Below are positions 15,298-22,755 of a stretch of 64,000 nucleotides of DNA, piece by piece. Below the pieces are notes generated by a model that did not search any database, had not been told where the DNA came from, and worked only from the letters and a program-made list of their open reading frames with translations. This stretch comes from Aeromicrobium sp. Sec7.5. GTDB taxonomy: Bacteria > Actinomycetota > Actinomycetes > Propionibacteriales > Nocardioidaceae. Position 1 is the first letter of the stretch. Each line of letters begins with the position of its first letter. The DNA lies in assembly GCF_036867135.1 (NCBI RefSeq), contig NZ_JBAJIJ010000001.1, forward strand, positions 496,001 through 560,000, given 5' to 3'. The position numbers and the translations under genes are program-made.

Positions 15298-16005
15298 ATG
15301 GATGTCCGTCGCCTGCTGTCCGACATGGCGCTCGAGGTGCAGCACCTCACGCCTGCCGAGACGTTCGAGCGGATCGCCCACTACGCGCGGACGGCCGTCG
15401 ACGCGCGCGACTCGGGCATCATGATGGTCCGGGCCCGGGCGAAGGTCGCACCGGTGTCCAGCACCTCCGACGACGTCGACCGAGCCCACCGGCTGCAGGT
15501 CGAGTGCGGCGAGGGTCCCTGCCTGGAAGCCATCTTCGGCACCGAGTCCAGCTACGTCACCGGCGACGCGGAGAATGACCCGCGCTGGCCGAGGTGGGGC
15601 TCGCGGGTGGCTGACCTGGGGTACCGGAGCGTCGTCAGCGTCCGGCTCGCGACCGTCGATCGGACCTACGGGTCGTTGAACGCCTACTCCCGGGACGTGG
15701 ACGACTTCTCCGACCAGGACCTCGAGGTCATGAAGTACCTCGCCGTCCACGCCACCGTGGCGATCGCGGGCTCCCTGGCCGTCGTCGGCCTGCAGGCGGC
15801 GCTGGAGTCACGCAACCTGATCGGGCAGGCCCAGGGCATCTTGATGACCACGTACGACCTCGACGCCGACGGCGCCTTCCAGTACTTGCGGCGCCTCTCC
15901 ATGGACGGCAACCAGCGCCTCTTCGACGTGGCCACCCAGGTCGTCGAGCAGCGCCACCAGCTGCGCTCGGACCGCGTCCGGCCGCAGCCGCAGGACGACG
16001 ACTAG
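15298..16005 (+). CDS. GAF-ANTAR RNA-binding antiterminator
   Basis: The 235-residue protein has a GAF sensor domain (about residues 15-160, with VECGEGPCLEAIF) followed by a C-terminal ANTAR domain (about 165-225; LESRNLIGQAQGILM and ADGAFQYLRRLSM). ANTAR proteins bind paired RNA hairpins to prevent termination; the GAF domain senses a small ligand or redox state. AGGAG lies shortly before the ATG at 15298. Its end overlaps the small convergent membrane gene by 4 bp. Its RNA targets are not evident in the window. Confidence 0.9.
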   Translation: MDVRRLLSDMALEVQHLTPAETFERIAHYARTAVDARDSGIMMVRARAKVAPVSSTSDDVDRAHRLQVECGEGPCLEAIFGTESSYVTGDAENDPRWPRWGSRVADLGYRSVVSVRLATVDRTYGSLNAYSRDVDDFSDQDLEVMKYLAVHATVAIAGSLAVVGLQAALESRNLIGQAQGILMTTYDLDADGAFQYLRRLSMDGNQRLFDVATQVVEQRHQLRSDRVRPQPQDDD

Positions 16006-16208
16006 CGCAGGACGATGGCCGCGGTGAGCACCGCCATCACCAGGGCGGCCGCCACTCCGGTCGCCAGGGTCGCGACCGCCAGTCGACGCATGCCCGGGGT
16101 GTGGTCGACCTGGCCGGAGGTGTGGGCGATCATCCTGATCGCACCGGTCGGCAGGAACCAGGCCGTGGCGATGAAGCTCAGGGCCCACGCGATCTCTAGA
16201 CCGTCCAT
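16002..16208 (-). CDS. Small two-helix membrane protein
   Basis: From ATG at 16208 the product is 68 residues: a first hydrophobic stretch (IAWALSFIATAWFLPTG), a short loop with SGQVDHTPGMRR, and a second (LAVATLATGVAAALVMAVLTAAIV). It lies downstream of the cold-shock-like and whiB3-like genes on the same strand with a 23-bp gap. I do not recognise the family; expression as part of the whiB operon is plausible. Confidence 0.5.
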   Translation of the reverse strand: MDGLEIAWALSFIATAWFLPTGAIRMIAHTSGQVDHTPGMRRLAVATLATGVAAALVMAVLTAAIVLR

Positions 16209-16231
16209 GTCGGTGAGGTCCCCGCGCGCCG

Positions 16232-16435
16232 CTAGATGACCTGGATGCGACGCGCCTCGGGCGCCTCGGTGGACACGTCGACGTCGTAGACGACCCGCAC
16301 ACCGGGGCTGAACGCCTCGGGGACCACCGGGCTGAGGTCGGCGGCCCGGGCGAAGACCTCCGGTCCGCCGCCGTCGGGCTCGATGAACCCATGGGCGCGC
16401 TCGGCGGAGAACCACCGGATGGTGCCGGTGGGCAC
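16232..16435 (-). CDS. Divergent cold-shock-domain protein
   Basis: The 67-residue protein opens VPTGTIRWFSAERAHGFIEP and continues GGGPEVFARAADL, which matches the CspA fold. RNP1 is altered: canonical KGFGFI is RAHGFI here, and the second motif VFVH is VFAR. The aromatic patch that binds RNA is therefore weakened, though W and F positions remain. The GTG start is one base after the whiB stop, so translation is coupled. It may be an RNA chaperone with reduced affinity or a specialised partner of the WhiB protein. Confidence 0.75.
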   Translation of the reverse strand: MPTGTIRWFSAERAHGFIEPDGGGPEVFARAADLSPVVPEAFSPGVRVVYDVDVSTEAPEARRIQVI

Positions 16436-16436
16436 G

Positions 16437-16721
16437 TCAGCCGGCCTTCGGGACGCGCTGGAGCTGCTCGCGCTCCTCGACGGTGAGACCTCCCCAGACG
16501 CCGTACGGCTCGCGCACGGAGAGCGCGTGCTCGCGGCACTCGTGGACCACGGGGCAGCGGGCGCACACGGCCTTGGCGCCCTGCTCGCGCAGGTGCTTGG
16601 CCGCACCGCGCTCGGCGGACGGTGAGAAGAACACCGAGGAGTCCAGGCCCGTGCAGGCAGCGCTGTGCTGCCATTCGTAGACCTCGATCAACGGCATGGG
16701 AAGACGCTTCAAGTTCGGCAT
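16437..16721 (-). CDS. whiB3: WhiB3/WhiD-type [4Fe-4S] transcription factor
   Basis: The 94-residue protein has the four cluster Cys at residues 23, 53, 56 and 62, the GVWGG turn (in EPYGVWGGLTVEER) and the segment CTGLDSSVFFSPSAERG. That last segment matches mycobacterial WhiB3 and Streptomyces WhiD (CRGMDSSMFFHPDGERG) better than other Wbl classes. These proteins sense O2/NO through the cluster and act with the primary sigma factor. It lacks the long basic C-terminal tail of mycobacterial WhiB3. Upstream DNA has a 10-bp inverted repeat at 16803-16837. Confidence 0.85.
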   Translation of the reverse strand: MPNLKRLPMPLIEVYEWQHSAACTGLDSSVFFSPSAERGAAKHLREQGAKAVCARCPVVHECREHALSVREPYGVWGGLTVEEREQLQRVPKAG

Positions 16722-16802
16722 GTGAGGCTCCAGCTCTCAAACGATGCGCTGGCCGGTGCGGCCAAGTTCCGTGCTCTCGAAACTGAGGCTGATCGTACGC
16801 AG

Positions 16803-16837
16803 AACTTGTTCACATCGACAAGCCCCCTGAACAAGTT
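16803..16837 (-). promoter_or_regulatory. Inverted repeat upstream of the whiB3-like gene
   Basis: AACTTGTTCA and TGAACAAGTT form a perfect 10-bp inverted repeat with a 15-nt centre, 82 bp before the whiB start. Each arm is itself close to the palindrome GAACNNGTTC. This is a candidate operator for a dimeric regulator; the regulator is unknown. Confidence 0.45.
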
Positions 16838-16920
16838 TTCTCGACGGATGTCAGGAGCCCGGCTGAAGAGACACCCCGGCGAGCACGTGTGCGCGGCTCG
16901 CAATGGGGAACGCTGCGGGC

Positions 16921-17325
16921 ATGAGCACGACGCAGCGCGACATCGCCGCCACCCTCGTCCGGGAGCACGGCCGCACGCTCGCCGAGGATGCGGGCATCAG
17001 GCTGCGGGACAAGCCGTCGCCCCTCTGGCGTCTCCTCGTGCTGGCGCTGCTGCTCTCGGCGCGGATCGACGCGCGGCTCGCGGAGCTCCTCCAGGGGGTC
17101 ACGGGCATCGGTCCGGCCGGAGCATCGATCTTCCTGCGTGAGGTCCAGGCCGTGTGGGCCGACCTCGCTCCGTACCTCGACGACCTGACGCTGGAGGGGG
17201 CGCGAACCGCTGGGCTGCCGGACGATCCGATCCGGTTGGCCGGGCTCGTCCCGGAGGCGGACCTCGTGCGCCTCGTCTCCGCCTGCGTCCGGGTCGCGCG
17301 GGACCCCGAGCTGCTGGAGGCCTGA
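16921..17325 (+). CDS. Endonuclease III-like HhH protein with an apparent internal deletion
   Basis: The 134-residue product begins with a helix ending WRLLVLALLLSARIDARLA and then jumps to VTGIGPAGASIFLREVQAVW, PYLDDLTLEGARTAGLP and a C-terminal helix. In the actinobacterial HhH proteins I recall, of about 200-220 residues, these parts are separated by about 70 residues that include another helical pair. Here that middle is gone without a frameshift. The helix-hairpin-helix (GIGPAGA) remains, but no iron-sulfur Cys are present. It may be a decayed gene or a minimal DNA-binding module. An in-frame upstream start at 16903 would add six residues. Confidence 0.6.
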   Translation: MSTTQRDIAATLVREHGRTLAEDAGIRLRDKPSPLWRLLVLALLLSARIDARLAELLQGVTGIGPAGASIFLREVQAVWADLAPYLDDLTLEGARTAGLPDDPIRLAGLVPEADLVRLVSACVRVARDPELLEA

Positions 17326-17327
17326 TC

Positions 17328-18383
17328 GTGGTGCTCGACGTGGCGGCCCGGAGCCGGGACGCCCTGGCGCGACACCCACGCGTCCCTCGCGCGGCGAAGG
17401 CGGCCGTCGCCGCGGTCCTGGCGTGGTTGGCGGTGCAACCTCTGGGTGGCGCGGCGGACGAGTACCCGTACTACGCGCCCCTGGGTGCTGTCATCGCCGT
17501 CTCGGCGACGGTCGCCGACTCGGTGCGCGCGTCAGTGCAAGGGGTCGCAGCGATCCTGCTCGGTGCCGCACTCGCGGTGGGTGCGGGCGCGGTGGTCCCG
17601 ACGGTGCCCGGGCTGGCGGTCGTCGTGTTCCTCGGGACGCTCGTCGCGGGATGGTGGCGCCTGGGCGAGATGGGCAGCTGGGCGCCGGTCTCGGCGTTGT
17701 TCGTCCTCATCATCGGCAGCAGCGGGCTCGCGGAGTACGTGACCGGATACGTCCTGCTGACCGGACTCGGAGCCGCGGTCGGCGTGCTGGTCAACACGGT
17801 CTTCCCGCCGATGCCCCTCGCGCCGGGCGACCGGGAGCTGACGGAGGTCCGGGAGGCGCTCGCCGCGCAGCTCGACGACCTGGCCGGCGGCCTGCGTCAC
17901 GAGCAGCTCCCGAATCGCTCCGCCTGGCTCGAGCGGCACCACGACATCCGGCCCCAGGCCCGCGCGATGGGCCTGCTCGTGGCACGGTCGGCGCAGGTGC
18001 GTCGCGTGAACTGGCGGGCCCGTCGGTGGCAGGACCATGCTGATCGACAGGCCGAGCACGCTCGCGCGCTGGAGCGGCTCTCGCTGGTCGTCGACGACCT
18101 CGCCGGGCTCCTGGTGCGGCGCGAGAACGCCGATCTCGCGACGGTCGCCCTCGGGCCCCGTCTGCGCGGGCCGGCCGCGACGGCGATGGAGGCGGTCGCC
18201 GGCATGTTGCGCGACCACGACGCCGGGGACGACCCGCCGTCGTCGAAGGCCGTCGACGAGGCGGAGCGTGCCGTGGAGAGGCTCATGGATGCGGTCACCG
18301 AGCGGATGCGCGCGGGGAGCACGGACGTGTTGGAGGCGGGCGCGATCGTGACGGCCCTGCGTCAGCTCGTCGCGACGGCGTGA
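17328..18383 (+). CDS. FUSC/aromatic-acid-exporter-type membrane protein
   Basis: The 351-residue protein has about six N-terminal membrane helices (LAWLAVQPLGG, APLGAVIAVSATVADSVRAS, LLGAALAVGAGAVV and others), then a long cytoplasmic helical domain from about residue 165 with Arg/Leu-rich repeats. This is the half-size fusaric-acid/aromatic-acid exporter architecture (FUSC/YqjA-like). Substrates are usually small aromatic acids; here unknown. The GTG at 17328 is supported by GGAGG seven bases upstream, and it lies 2 bp after the previous stop. Confidence 0.75.
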   Translation: MVLDVAARSRDALARHPRVPRAAKAAVAAVLAWLAVQPLGGAADEYPYYAPLGAVIAVSATVADSVRASVQGVAAILLGAALAVGAGAVVPTVPGLAVVVFLGTLVAGWWRLGEMGSWAPVSALFVLIIGSSGLAEYVTGYVLLTGLGAAVGVLVNTVFPPMPLAPGDRELTEVREALAAQLDDLAGGLRHEQLPNRSAWLERHHDIRPQARAMGLLVARSAQVRRVNWRARRWQDHADRQAEHARALERLSLVVDDLAGLLVRRENADLATVALGPRLRGPAATAMEAVAGMLRDHDAGDDPPSSKAVDEAERAVERLMDAVTERMRAGSTDVLEAGAIVTALRQLVATA

Positions 18384-18435
18384 CGTCGGACGTGGTCGCC
18401 GCCGTGCTGGGTGGCTCGCCCACGCAGGGCCCGAC

Positions 18436-19020
18436 TCAGGCGGATGGCACCGCGTCGCGCGTGCGCGTTCGGTCCTGGAGCGCGAGCCATCCCCATCCGG
18501 CGGCCAGCAGGACCATCGCGAGGACGCCCCACGGCCGGTAGACGTGCTCCTGCCAGAACATGACCGCACCGACCGCCACGAGCACCGCACCCGGTGCCGC
18601 CCGCACGACCCCGATCTCGCGGGCGGCGACCGCGACGGCGATCGCTGATGCGCCGAAGTACGCGTAGCTCCCGACGTCGCCGAGGTCCCCGGCGACCCGG
18701 AAGAGCGTGCCGAGTCCGACACCGCCGTCGTGCTTGACGGCGCCCGCGGCGATGCCGGCGATGACGTCGAGGCTCGTGTAGAAGCACGCGTAGACGAAGG
18801 CCAAGACCCCGACGACGACACCCGCTGCGCGGTTCGAGCGCCGTGCGACGAGCCACGGACCCAGGGCCAGCAGCGGGAACACGGGGAGCAGGACGGTGTG
18901 CATCATCTGCCAGTGGTGCGCCGACTCGAACGTGAGCCTGGGGGGATGGGTGAGCCCCACGGCCGCGATGAGGAGTGGCGGCAGCGTCGCAGCGAGGATC
19001 AGGCGAGCGCGATGGTCCAT
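18436..19020 (-). CDS. Multi-pass membrane protein of unknown function
   Basis: The 194-residue product has about six hydrophobic segments, with HHWQMMHTVLLPVFPLLALG near the start and FWQEHVYRPWGV near the end. I do not recognise the family. It lies 3 bp downstream of the VOC-family gene on the same strand and is probably cotranscribed. Confidence 0.6.
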   Translation of the reverse strand: MDHRARLILAATLPPLLIAAVGLTHPPRLTFESAHHWQMMHTVLLPVFPLLALGPWLVARRSNRAAGVVVGVLAFVYACFYTSLDVIAGIAAGAVKHDGGVGLGTLFRVAGDLGDVGSYAYFGASAIAVAVAAREIGVVRAAPGAVLVAVGAVMFWQEHVYRPWGVLAMVLLAAGWGWLALQDRTRTRDAVPSA

Positions 19021-19023
19021 GCG

Positions 19024-19440
19024 TCAGCCCGCGGTGAGCTCGAGGGCGATGTTGTCGGGGTCCCGGAACTCCAGGATCGACATGCCGCCGATGTCCTTGA
19101 TGTCCTCGTGCGCGACGCCGAGGCCGTCCAGCACCTCCACCGCCTGCTCGAGCGCGGCGCGATCCGGCACGGTGAAGCTGATGTGGTCGAGGCCGGCGCG
19201 GTCCTCGTCGAACATGTCCTGGCCCGGGGCGACGGGTCGCAGCCCGAGCAGGCCGCCGGCGAACGAGTAGATGACGCCCCCGAACAGGAAGGCGAGCTGC
19301 TCACGGGTCTCGGCGTCAGGATTCTCGGGAAGCTCGAAGGCCACGTCGAACCCGAAGACCGAGTCGTAGAACGCGCGCGACGCCGCGATGTCGCTCACGG
19401 TCAGGCGCACGTGGCTGTAGTCGGTCACGGTGACGGGCAT
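19024..19440 (-). CDS. VOC-superfamily (glyoxalase/dioxygenase-fold) protein
   Basis: From ATG at 19440 the 138-residue protein has the paired beta-alpha-beta-beta-beta modules of the vicinal oxygen chelate fold: DYSHVRLTVSDIAASRAFYD in the first half, LDHISFTVPDRAALEQAVEVL in the second, ending FRDPDNIALEL. Metal ligands would be the His of the first strand, the His of LDHISF and the final Glu. The substrate is unknown. A start at 19485 would add 15 residues without support. Confidence 0.8.
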   Translation of the reverse strand: MPVTVTDYSHVRLTVSDIAASRAFYDSVFGFDVAFELPENPDAETREQLAFLFGGVIYSFAGGLLGLRPVAPGQDMFDEDRAGLDHISFTVPDRAALEQAVEVLDGLGVAHEDIKDIGGMSILEFRDPDNIALELTAG

Positions 19441-19620
19441 GGAGTGTCCTTCGTGGCTCGGCGGGAGGTTCTCCCACCGTGACACGCCACCCCGGACCTT
19501 TCTCGGGAACCGGCTGCGCGGCCGACCCCGTGCCTCGGCGGCCGTGGCGGCGCACCGTCAGGGCATGTGCCGGAACCTCCGGGTCCTTCACCACATCGCC
19601 CCGCCCACAGGCGTCCTGCC

Positions 19621-20238
19621 TCACGGGGCCGGGACGAATCCTTGCGACCCCAGCAGCGGCACCGTGCGGGAGCCATCGACGTCGGCGGCTCGATGTACCC
19701 GGTCGCGCTCACCGGTCGCCAGGCAGAGCTGTCCGCCGGCGCAGGCCACGAGGTGCGACTCCTCCCGGCCGATGACGAGGCGGTAGGAGTCGGCCGCCCA
19801 GGCCGCCTCGGGGGAGAGCCCGCGCCAGTCGTGGTCCTCGAGGGCCGCGAGGATCGCGCCGGCACCCCAGAGGTCCTCGACGGCCGGGCGCAGCGATCCG
19901 TCGGGCCACGCCGCACCGGCCGCGATGACCGCAACGGTCTGGTCGTCCTCGTCGTGCTCGCGCGCCAGCCAGTCGGCGACCGCCCGCGCGTTGTGGAGCG
20001 AGCCGGCGACGACCGTGGTGACCCGGGCCGCGAGGTCGAGCGCCAACCGGCCGGCCGGGTCCGCCGGGTCGACCGGCCAGACCGGTGCGCCGGCGTCCAG
20101 CCCGTGGGTCACGTCGGTCGTCGCGTGCAGCACGTCCACGACGACGGCCACGTCGACGCCGTCCGCCACGGCGGCCGCGCCTGCTGCTCCCCACTCGAAG
20201 CGCACGGTGTGCGCGAGCTGCGCCAGGGCCGGATCCAT
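19621..20238 (-). CDS. ComB-like 2-phosphosulfolactate phosphatase family protein
   Basis: The 205-residue protein starts with an alpha/beta segment VDVAVVVDVLHATTDVTHGL, matching the ComB signature VDVLRATS, followed by VAGSLHNARAVADWL and VAVIAAGAAWPDGSLRPAVEDLWGAGAILAAL. ComB removes phosphate from 2-phosphosulfolactate in coenzyme M or sulfolactate metabolism, but actinobacterial homologues have no shown role. It is slightly shorter than archaeal ComB. It is divergent from the dehydrogenase at 20342 with 103 bp between starts. Confidence 0.65.
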   Translation of the reverse strand: MDPALAQLAHTVRFEWGAAGAAAVADGVDVAVVVDVLHATTDVTHGLDAGAPVWPVDPADPAGRLALDLAARVTTVVAGSLHNARAVADWLAREHDEDDQTVAVIAAGAAWPDGSLRPAVEDLWGAGAILAALEDHDWRGLSPEAAWAADSYRLVIGREESHLVACAGGQLCLATGERDRVHRAADVDGSRTVPLLGSQGFVPAP

Positions 20239-20341
20239 GGGCTCCAGTCTGCCCCGGGCAGGGTCAGATACATTCCTGTACTGAAGTGCGTGACCGCGGC
20301 CACACCGGCGGCTAGGCTCGCGCTCGAACCGGAGGTCGCCC

Positions 20342-21505
20342 ATGCGCGCTGTCGTCTGTCATCAGGAAGAGCTCACCGTCGAGGAGGTGCCGGACCTCAC
20401 GCCCGGCCGCGGTCAGGTGCTGGTCAAGGTGCTGCGCGCCGGCATCTGCGGGTCGGACCTGCACGCCCGTCACCACTCGCGGCTGACCCATGACACCGTC
20501 AAGGAGGTCGGCTACGACGACTTCATGACGCCCGAGGACCGGGTCGTGATGGGGCACGAGTTCGTGGGCGAGGTCGTCGCCTACGGCCCGAAGACGCACG
20601 GACGCTGGCCGGTCGGCACGCGGGTCGTCTCCCTGCCCCTCGTGCGGACCGAGCACGGCCTGCAGATGACCGGCCTGACCCCGAAGGCCGGCGGCGGCTA
20701 CGCCGAGCACGTCCTCGTGTCCGAGGCCGTCACGATGGAGGTCCCCAGCTCCGTGCCGGTCGACCACGCGGCGATGACCGAGCCGCTGGCCGTCGCATGG
20801 CACGCCGTCCGGAAGGGCCGCGTGGGACGCAAGGACACCGCCGTCGTGATCGGCTGCGGGCCGATCGGCCTCGCCGTGATCCTCATGCTCAAGGCCTCCG
20901 GCGTGAAGAACGTCGTGGCCAGCGACTTTTCCGCCGGCCGACGCGAGCTGGCCCGCCAGTGCGGTGCGGACGTCGTGGTCGACCCGTCGACCGAGTCGCC
21001 GTGGGACCGCTTCGCCGGCGACAAGCGGTACCTCACCGATGCCCCGAGCTTCATGGAGCTGGGCATGTCGACGATGGAGAAGCTGCGCCGGCTCCCCAAG
21101 GTCCCGTGGTGGCGCGCGTTCCAGGTCGCTGAGAAGCTCGGCGCCCTGCCGACCGGACCGGTCGTGTTCGAGTGCGTCGGTGTGCCGGGCATCATCGAGC
21201 AGATCAGCACCGCGGCCCCGCTGCAGAGCCGGATCGTCGTGGTCGGCGTCTGCATGGAGCCCGACACGTTCCGCCCCGTCATGGCGATCAACAAGGAGCA
21301 CGAGCTGCGGTTCGCGTTCTGCTACGACCCGGCGGAGTTTCGTCAGGTGCTGGTGTGGCTGGCCGACGGCACGGTCGACCCCTCGCCGCTGCACACCGGC
21401 ACGGTGGGGCTCGACGGCGTCGCGACGGCGTTCGACCAGCTCGGCGATCCGGAGCTGCACGCCAAGATCCTGGTCGACCCGACCAGCTCGGCCACGCGCG
21501 CGTGA
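20342..21505 (+). CDS. Zinc-binding-type alcohol dehydrogenase (MDR family)
   Basis: The 387-residue medium-chain dehydrogenase has the catalytic Cys region AGICGSDLHARHH, GHEFVGEVVAYG, and a Rossmann motif (VIGCGPIGLAVILMLKASG). The four-Cys structural zinc lobe of classical alcohol dehydrogenases is absent, as in several actinobacterial subfamilies. The substrate cannot be deduced. The ATG follows a GGAGG sequence. Confidence 0.85.
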   Translation: MRAVVCHQEELTVEEVPDLTPGRGQVLVKVLRAGICGSDLHARHHSRLTHDTVKEVGYDDFMTPEDRVVMGHEFVGEVVAYGPKTHGRWPVGTRVVSLPLVRTEHGLQMTGLTPKAGGGYAEHVLVSEAVTMEVPSSVPVDHAAMTEPLAVAWHAVRKGRVGRKDTAVVIGCGPIGLAVILMLKASGVKNVVASDFSAGRRELARQCGADVVVDPSTESPWDRFAGDKRYLTDAPSFMELGMSTMEKLRRLPKVPWWRAFQVAEKLGALPTGPVVFECVGVPGIIEQISTAAPLQSRIVVVGVCMEPDTFRPVMAINKEHELRFAFCYDPAEFRQVLVWLADGTVDPSPLHTGTVGLDGVATAFDQLGDPELHAKILVDPTSSATRA

Positions 21506-21512
21506 GGCGGAG

Positions 21513-21734
21513 CTAGTCCGACTCGCCGGCGTCGGCGGCCGCCGAGTCGTCCGGAGGGGCCGGCATGGAGGCCGCAGCGCCGGCGCGGAGCGCCGGGGGA
21601 CCGATGACGGCCTGCTTGACGAGGTCGTAGGCGTGGGCCACGCCGGACAGGGCCCGGTCGGACGCCTCGACCCAGGACAGACCCTCGCCGAGGTTGCGGT
21701 GGAGGAGTGTCAGGTAGAGCGACGGCCGGGGCAT
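21513..21734 (-). CDS. Small hypothetical protein
   Basis: The 73-residue product has a helical first half (SLYLTLLHRNLGEGLSWVEASDRALSGVAHAYDLVKQAV) and a Pro/Ala/Asp-rich tail. Its composition looks like a real protein rather than a frame shadow, and nothing competes on either strand. No family recognised; it faces the dehydrogenase tail to tail. Confidence 0.45.
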   Translation of the reverse strand: MPRPSLYLTLLHRNLGEGLSWVEASDRALSGVAHAYDLVKQAVIGPPALRAGAAASMPAPPDDSAAADAGESD

Positions 21735-21921
21735 GGGGTCAACCTTACGTTCAAGCCCTGTGCATCAGACGCACCCCGGTCGACGGGCGGCCACGTGTCT
21801 CCGGTCGAGCCGGGAGTCGAGGGTCGCCCGAGACCGTGTGGTGCGTCGCCCGGTGCACGGACTCGTGGCGCTGCGGTGCTGCCGATCGGATTCGCGAGGT
21901 GAGTTCTCCTAGACTGTCGCC

Positions 21922-22224
21922 GTGATCTTCCGGGAGGTGTCTGAGGGGCGTCCGTACCCCGAGCACGAGCTGTCCGCCTCCCGCTGGGCCGAGATCTCGC
22001 CGAGCCAGGTGCGCCTCGACGACCTCACGACCACGAAGAGCCAGCTGGACCTGGCCCACCTGCTCGACGACGACTCGACCTACTACGGCGACCTCTTCGC
22101 CCACGTCGTGAGCTGGCAGGGTCGGCTCTACCTCGAGGACGGACTGCATCGCGCAGTCCGCGCGGCGCTGCAGCAGCGGCACATGCTGCATGCCCGGGTC
22201 TACACGATGGGAGCGCGTCGATGA
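21922..22224 (+). CDS. Conserved actinobacterial protein with ParB-like fold features
   Basis: The 100-residue product has the pattern PSQVRLDDLTTTKSQLDLAHLL, STYYGDLFAHVVSWQGRLYLEDGLHRAVRAALQQRHMLHARVY. The LEDGLHRAVRAAL helix with its Gly-His-Arg recalls the ParB/sulfiredoxin box (GxHRxxA). Homologues are widespread in actinobacteria and sometimes labelled VapB antitoxins, without support here, since no toxin follows. The GTG start lies 4 bp from overlap with the LytR_C gene, which it is coupled to. Confidence 0.65.
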   Translation: MIFREVSEGRPYPEHELSASRWAEISPSQVRLDDLTTTKSQLDLAHLLDDDSTYYGDLFAHVVSWQGRLYLEDGLHRAVRAALQQRHMLHARVYTMGARR

Positions 22225-22733
22225 AGCGCACGACGAACCTGCTGGCCACGGTCGCGACCGTGGGACTGTTCGCCGGCGGCGGACTCCTCGGCTGGAACCT
22301 GCTGACGGCCGAGTCCGACACCGTCGCCGAGCCGACCTGCACCGAGCGTCGCGTCGAGACGGGGGAGGCGCTCACGCCCAACCTCGTCCAGGTCAACGTG
22401 CTCAACGCCTCCGGGCGGAGTGGTCTGGCCAACCGGGTCAGCATCAACCTGCAGCGGTACGGCTTCCTCGAGGGCGGCATCGAGAACAGCGAGAGCCAGA
22501 TCCCGGTCGACCACGTGGCGATCTTCACCGACGACCCCGAGGACCCCATGGTGCAGCTGGTGGCTCAGCAGTTCCAGGTCGTCCCGCAGGTCGTGGCGCC
22601 CGACGTCCCGATCGACCCCGAGGGCGTCACGGTCGTGGTGGGCCCGAACTACACCGACCTGAACCCGGAACCGCCCACCGAGATCGCCGCGACGCGTCCG
22701 CTCGACGTGTGCGTCCCGCTGGCCGCGCTGTAG
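22221..22733 (+). CDS. Envelope protein with LytR_C domain
   Basis: The 170-residue protein has one N-terminal membrane segment (VATVGLFAGGGLLGWNLL) followed by an exported domain with VQVNVLNASGRSGLANRVSI, the signature of the LytR C-terminal domain found in cell-wall assembly proteins, here without the LytR-CpsA-Psr catalytic part. A role in envelope maintenance is likely but unspecific. The ATG overlaps the previous stop. Confidence 0.8.
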   Translation: MKRTTNLLATVATVGLFAGGGLLGWNLLTAESDTVAEPTCTERRVETGEALTPNLVQVNVLNASGRSGLANRVSINLQRYGFLEGGIENSESQIPVDHVAIFTDDPEDPMVQLVAQQFQVVPQVVAPDVPIDPEGVTVVVGPNYTDLNPEPPTEIAATRPLDVCVPLAAL

Positions 22734-22755
22734 CCCTCGGCCGTCGTCGCGGTCC

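Noticed and set aside
21922..22224. Toxin-antitoxin pair
   Set aside because: Homologues are sometimes labelled VapB antitoxins, but the next gene is a LytR_C protein, not a toxin.
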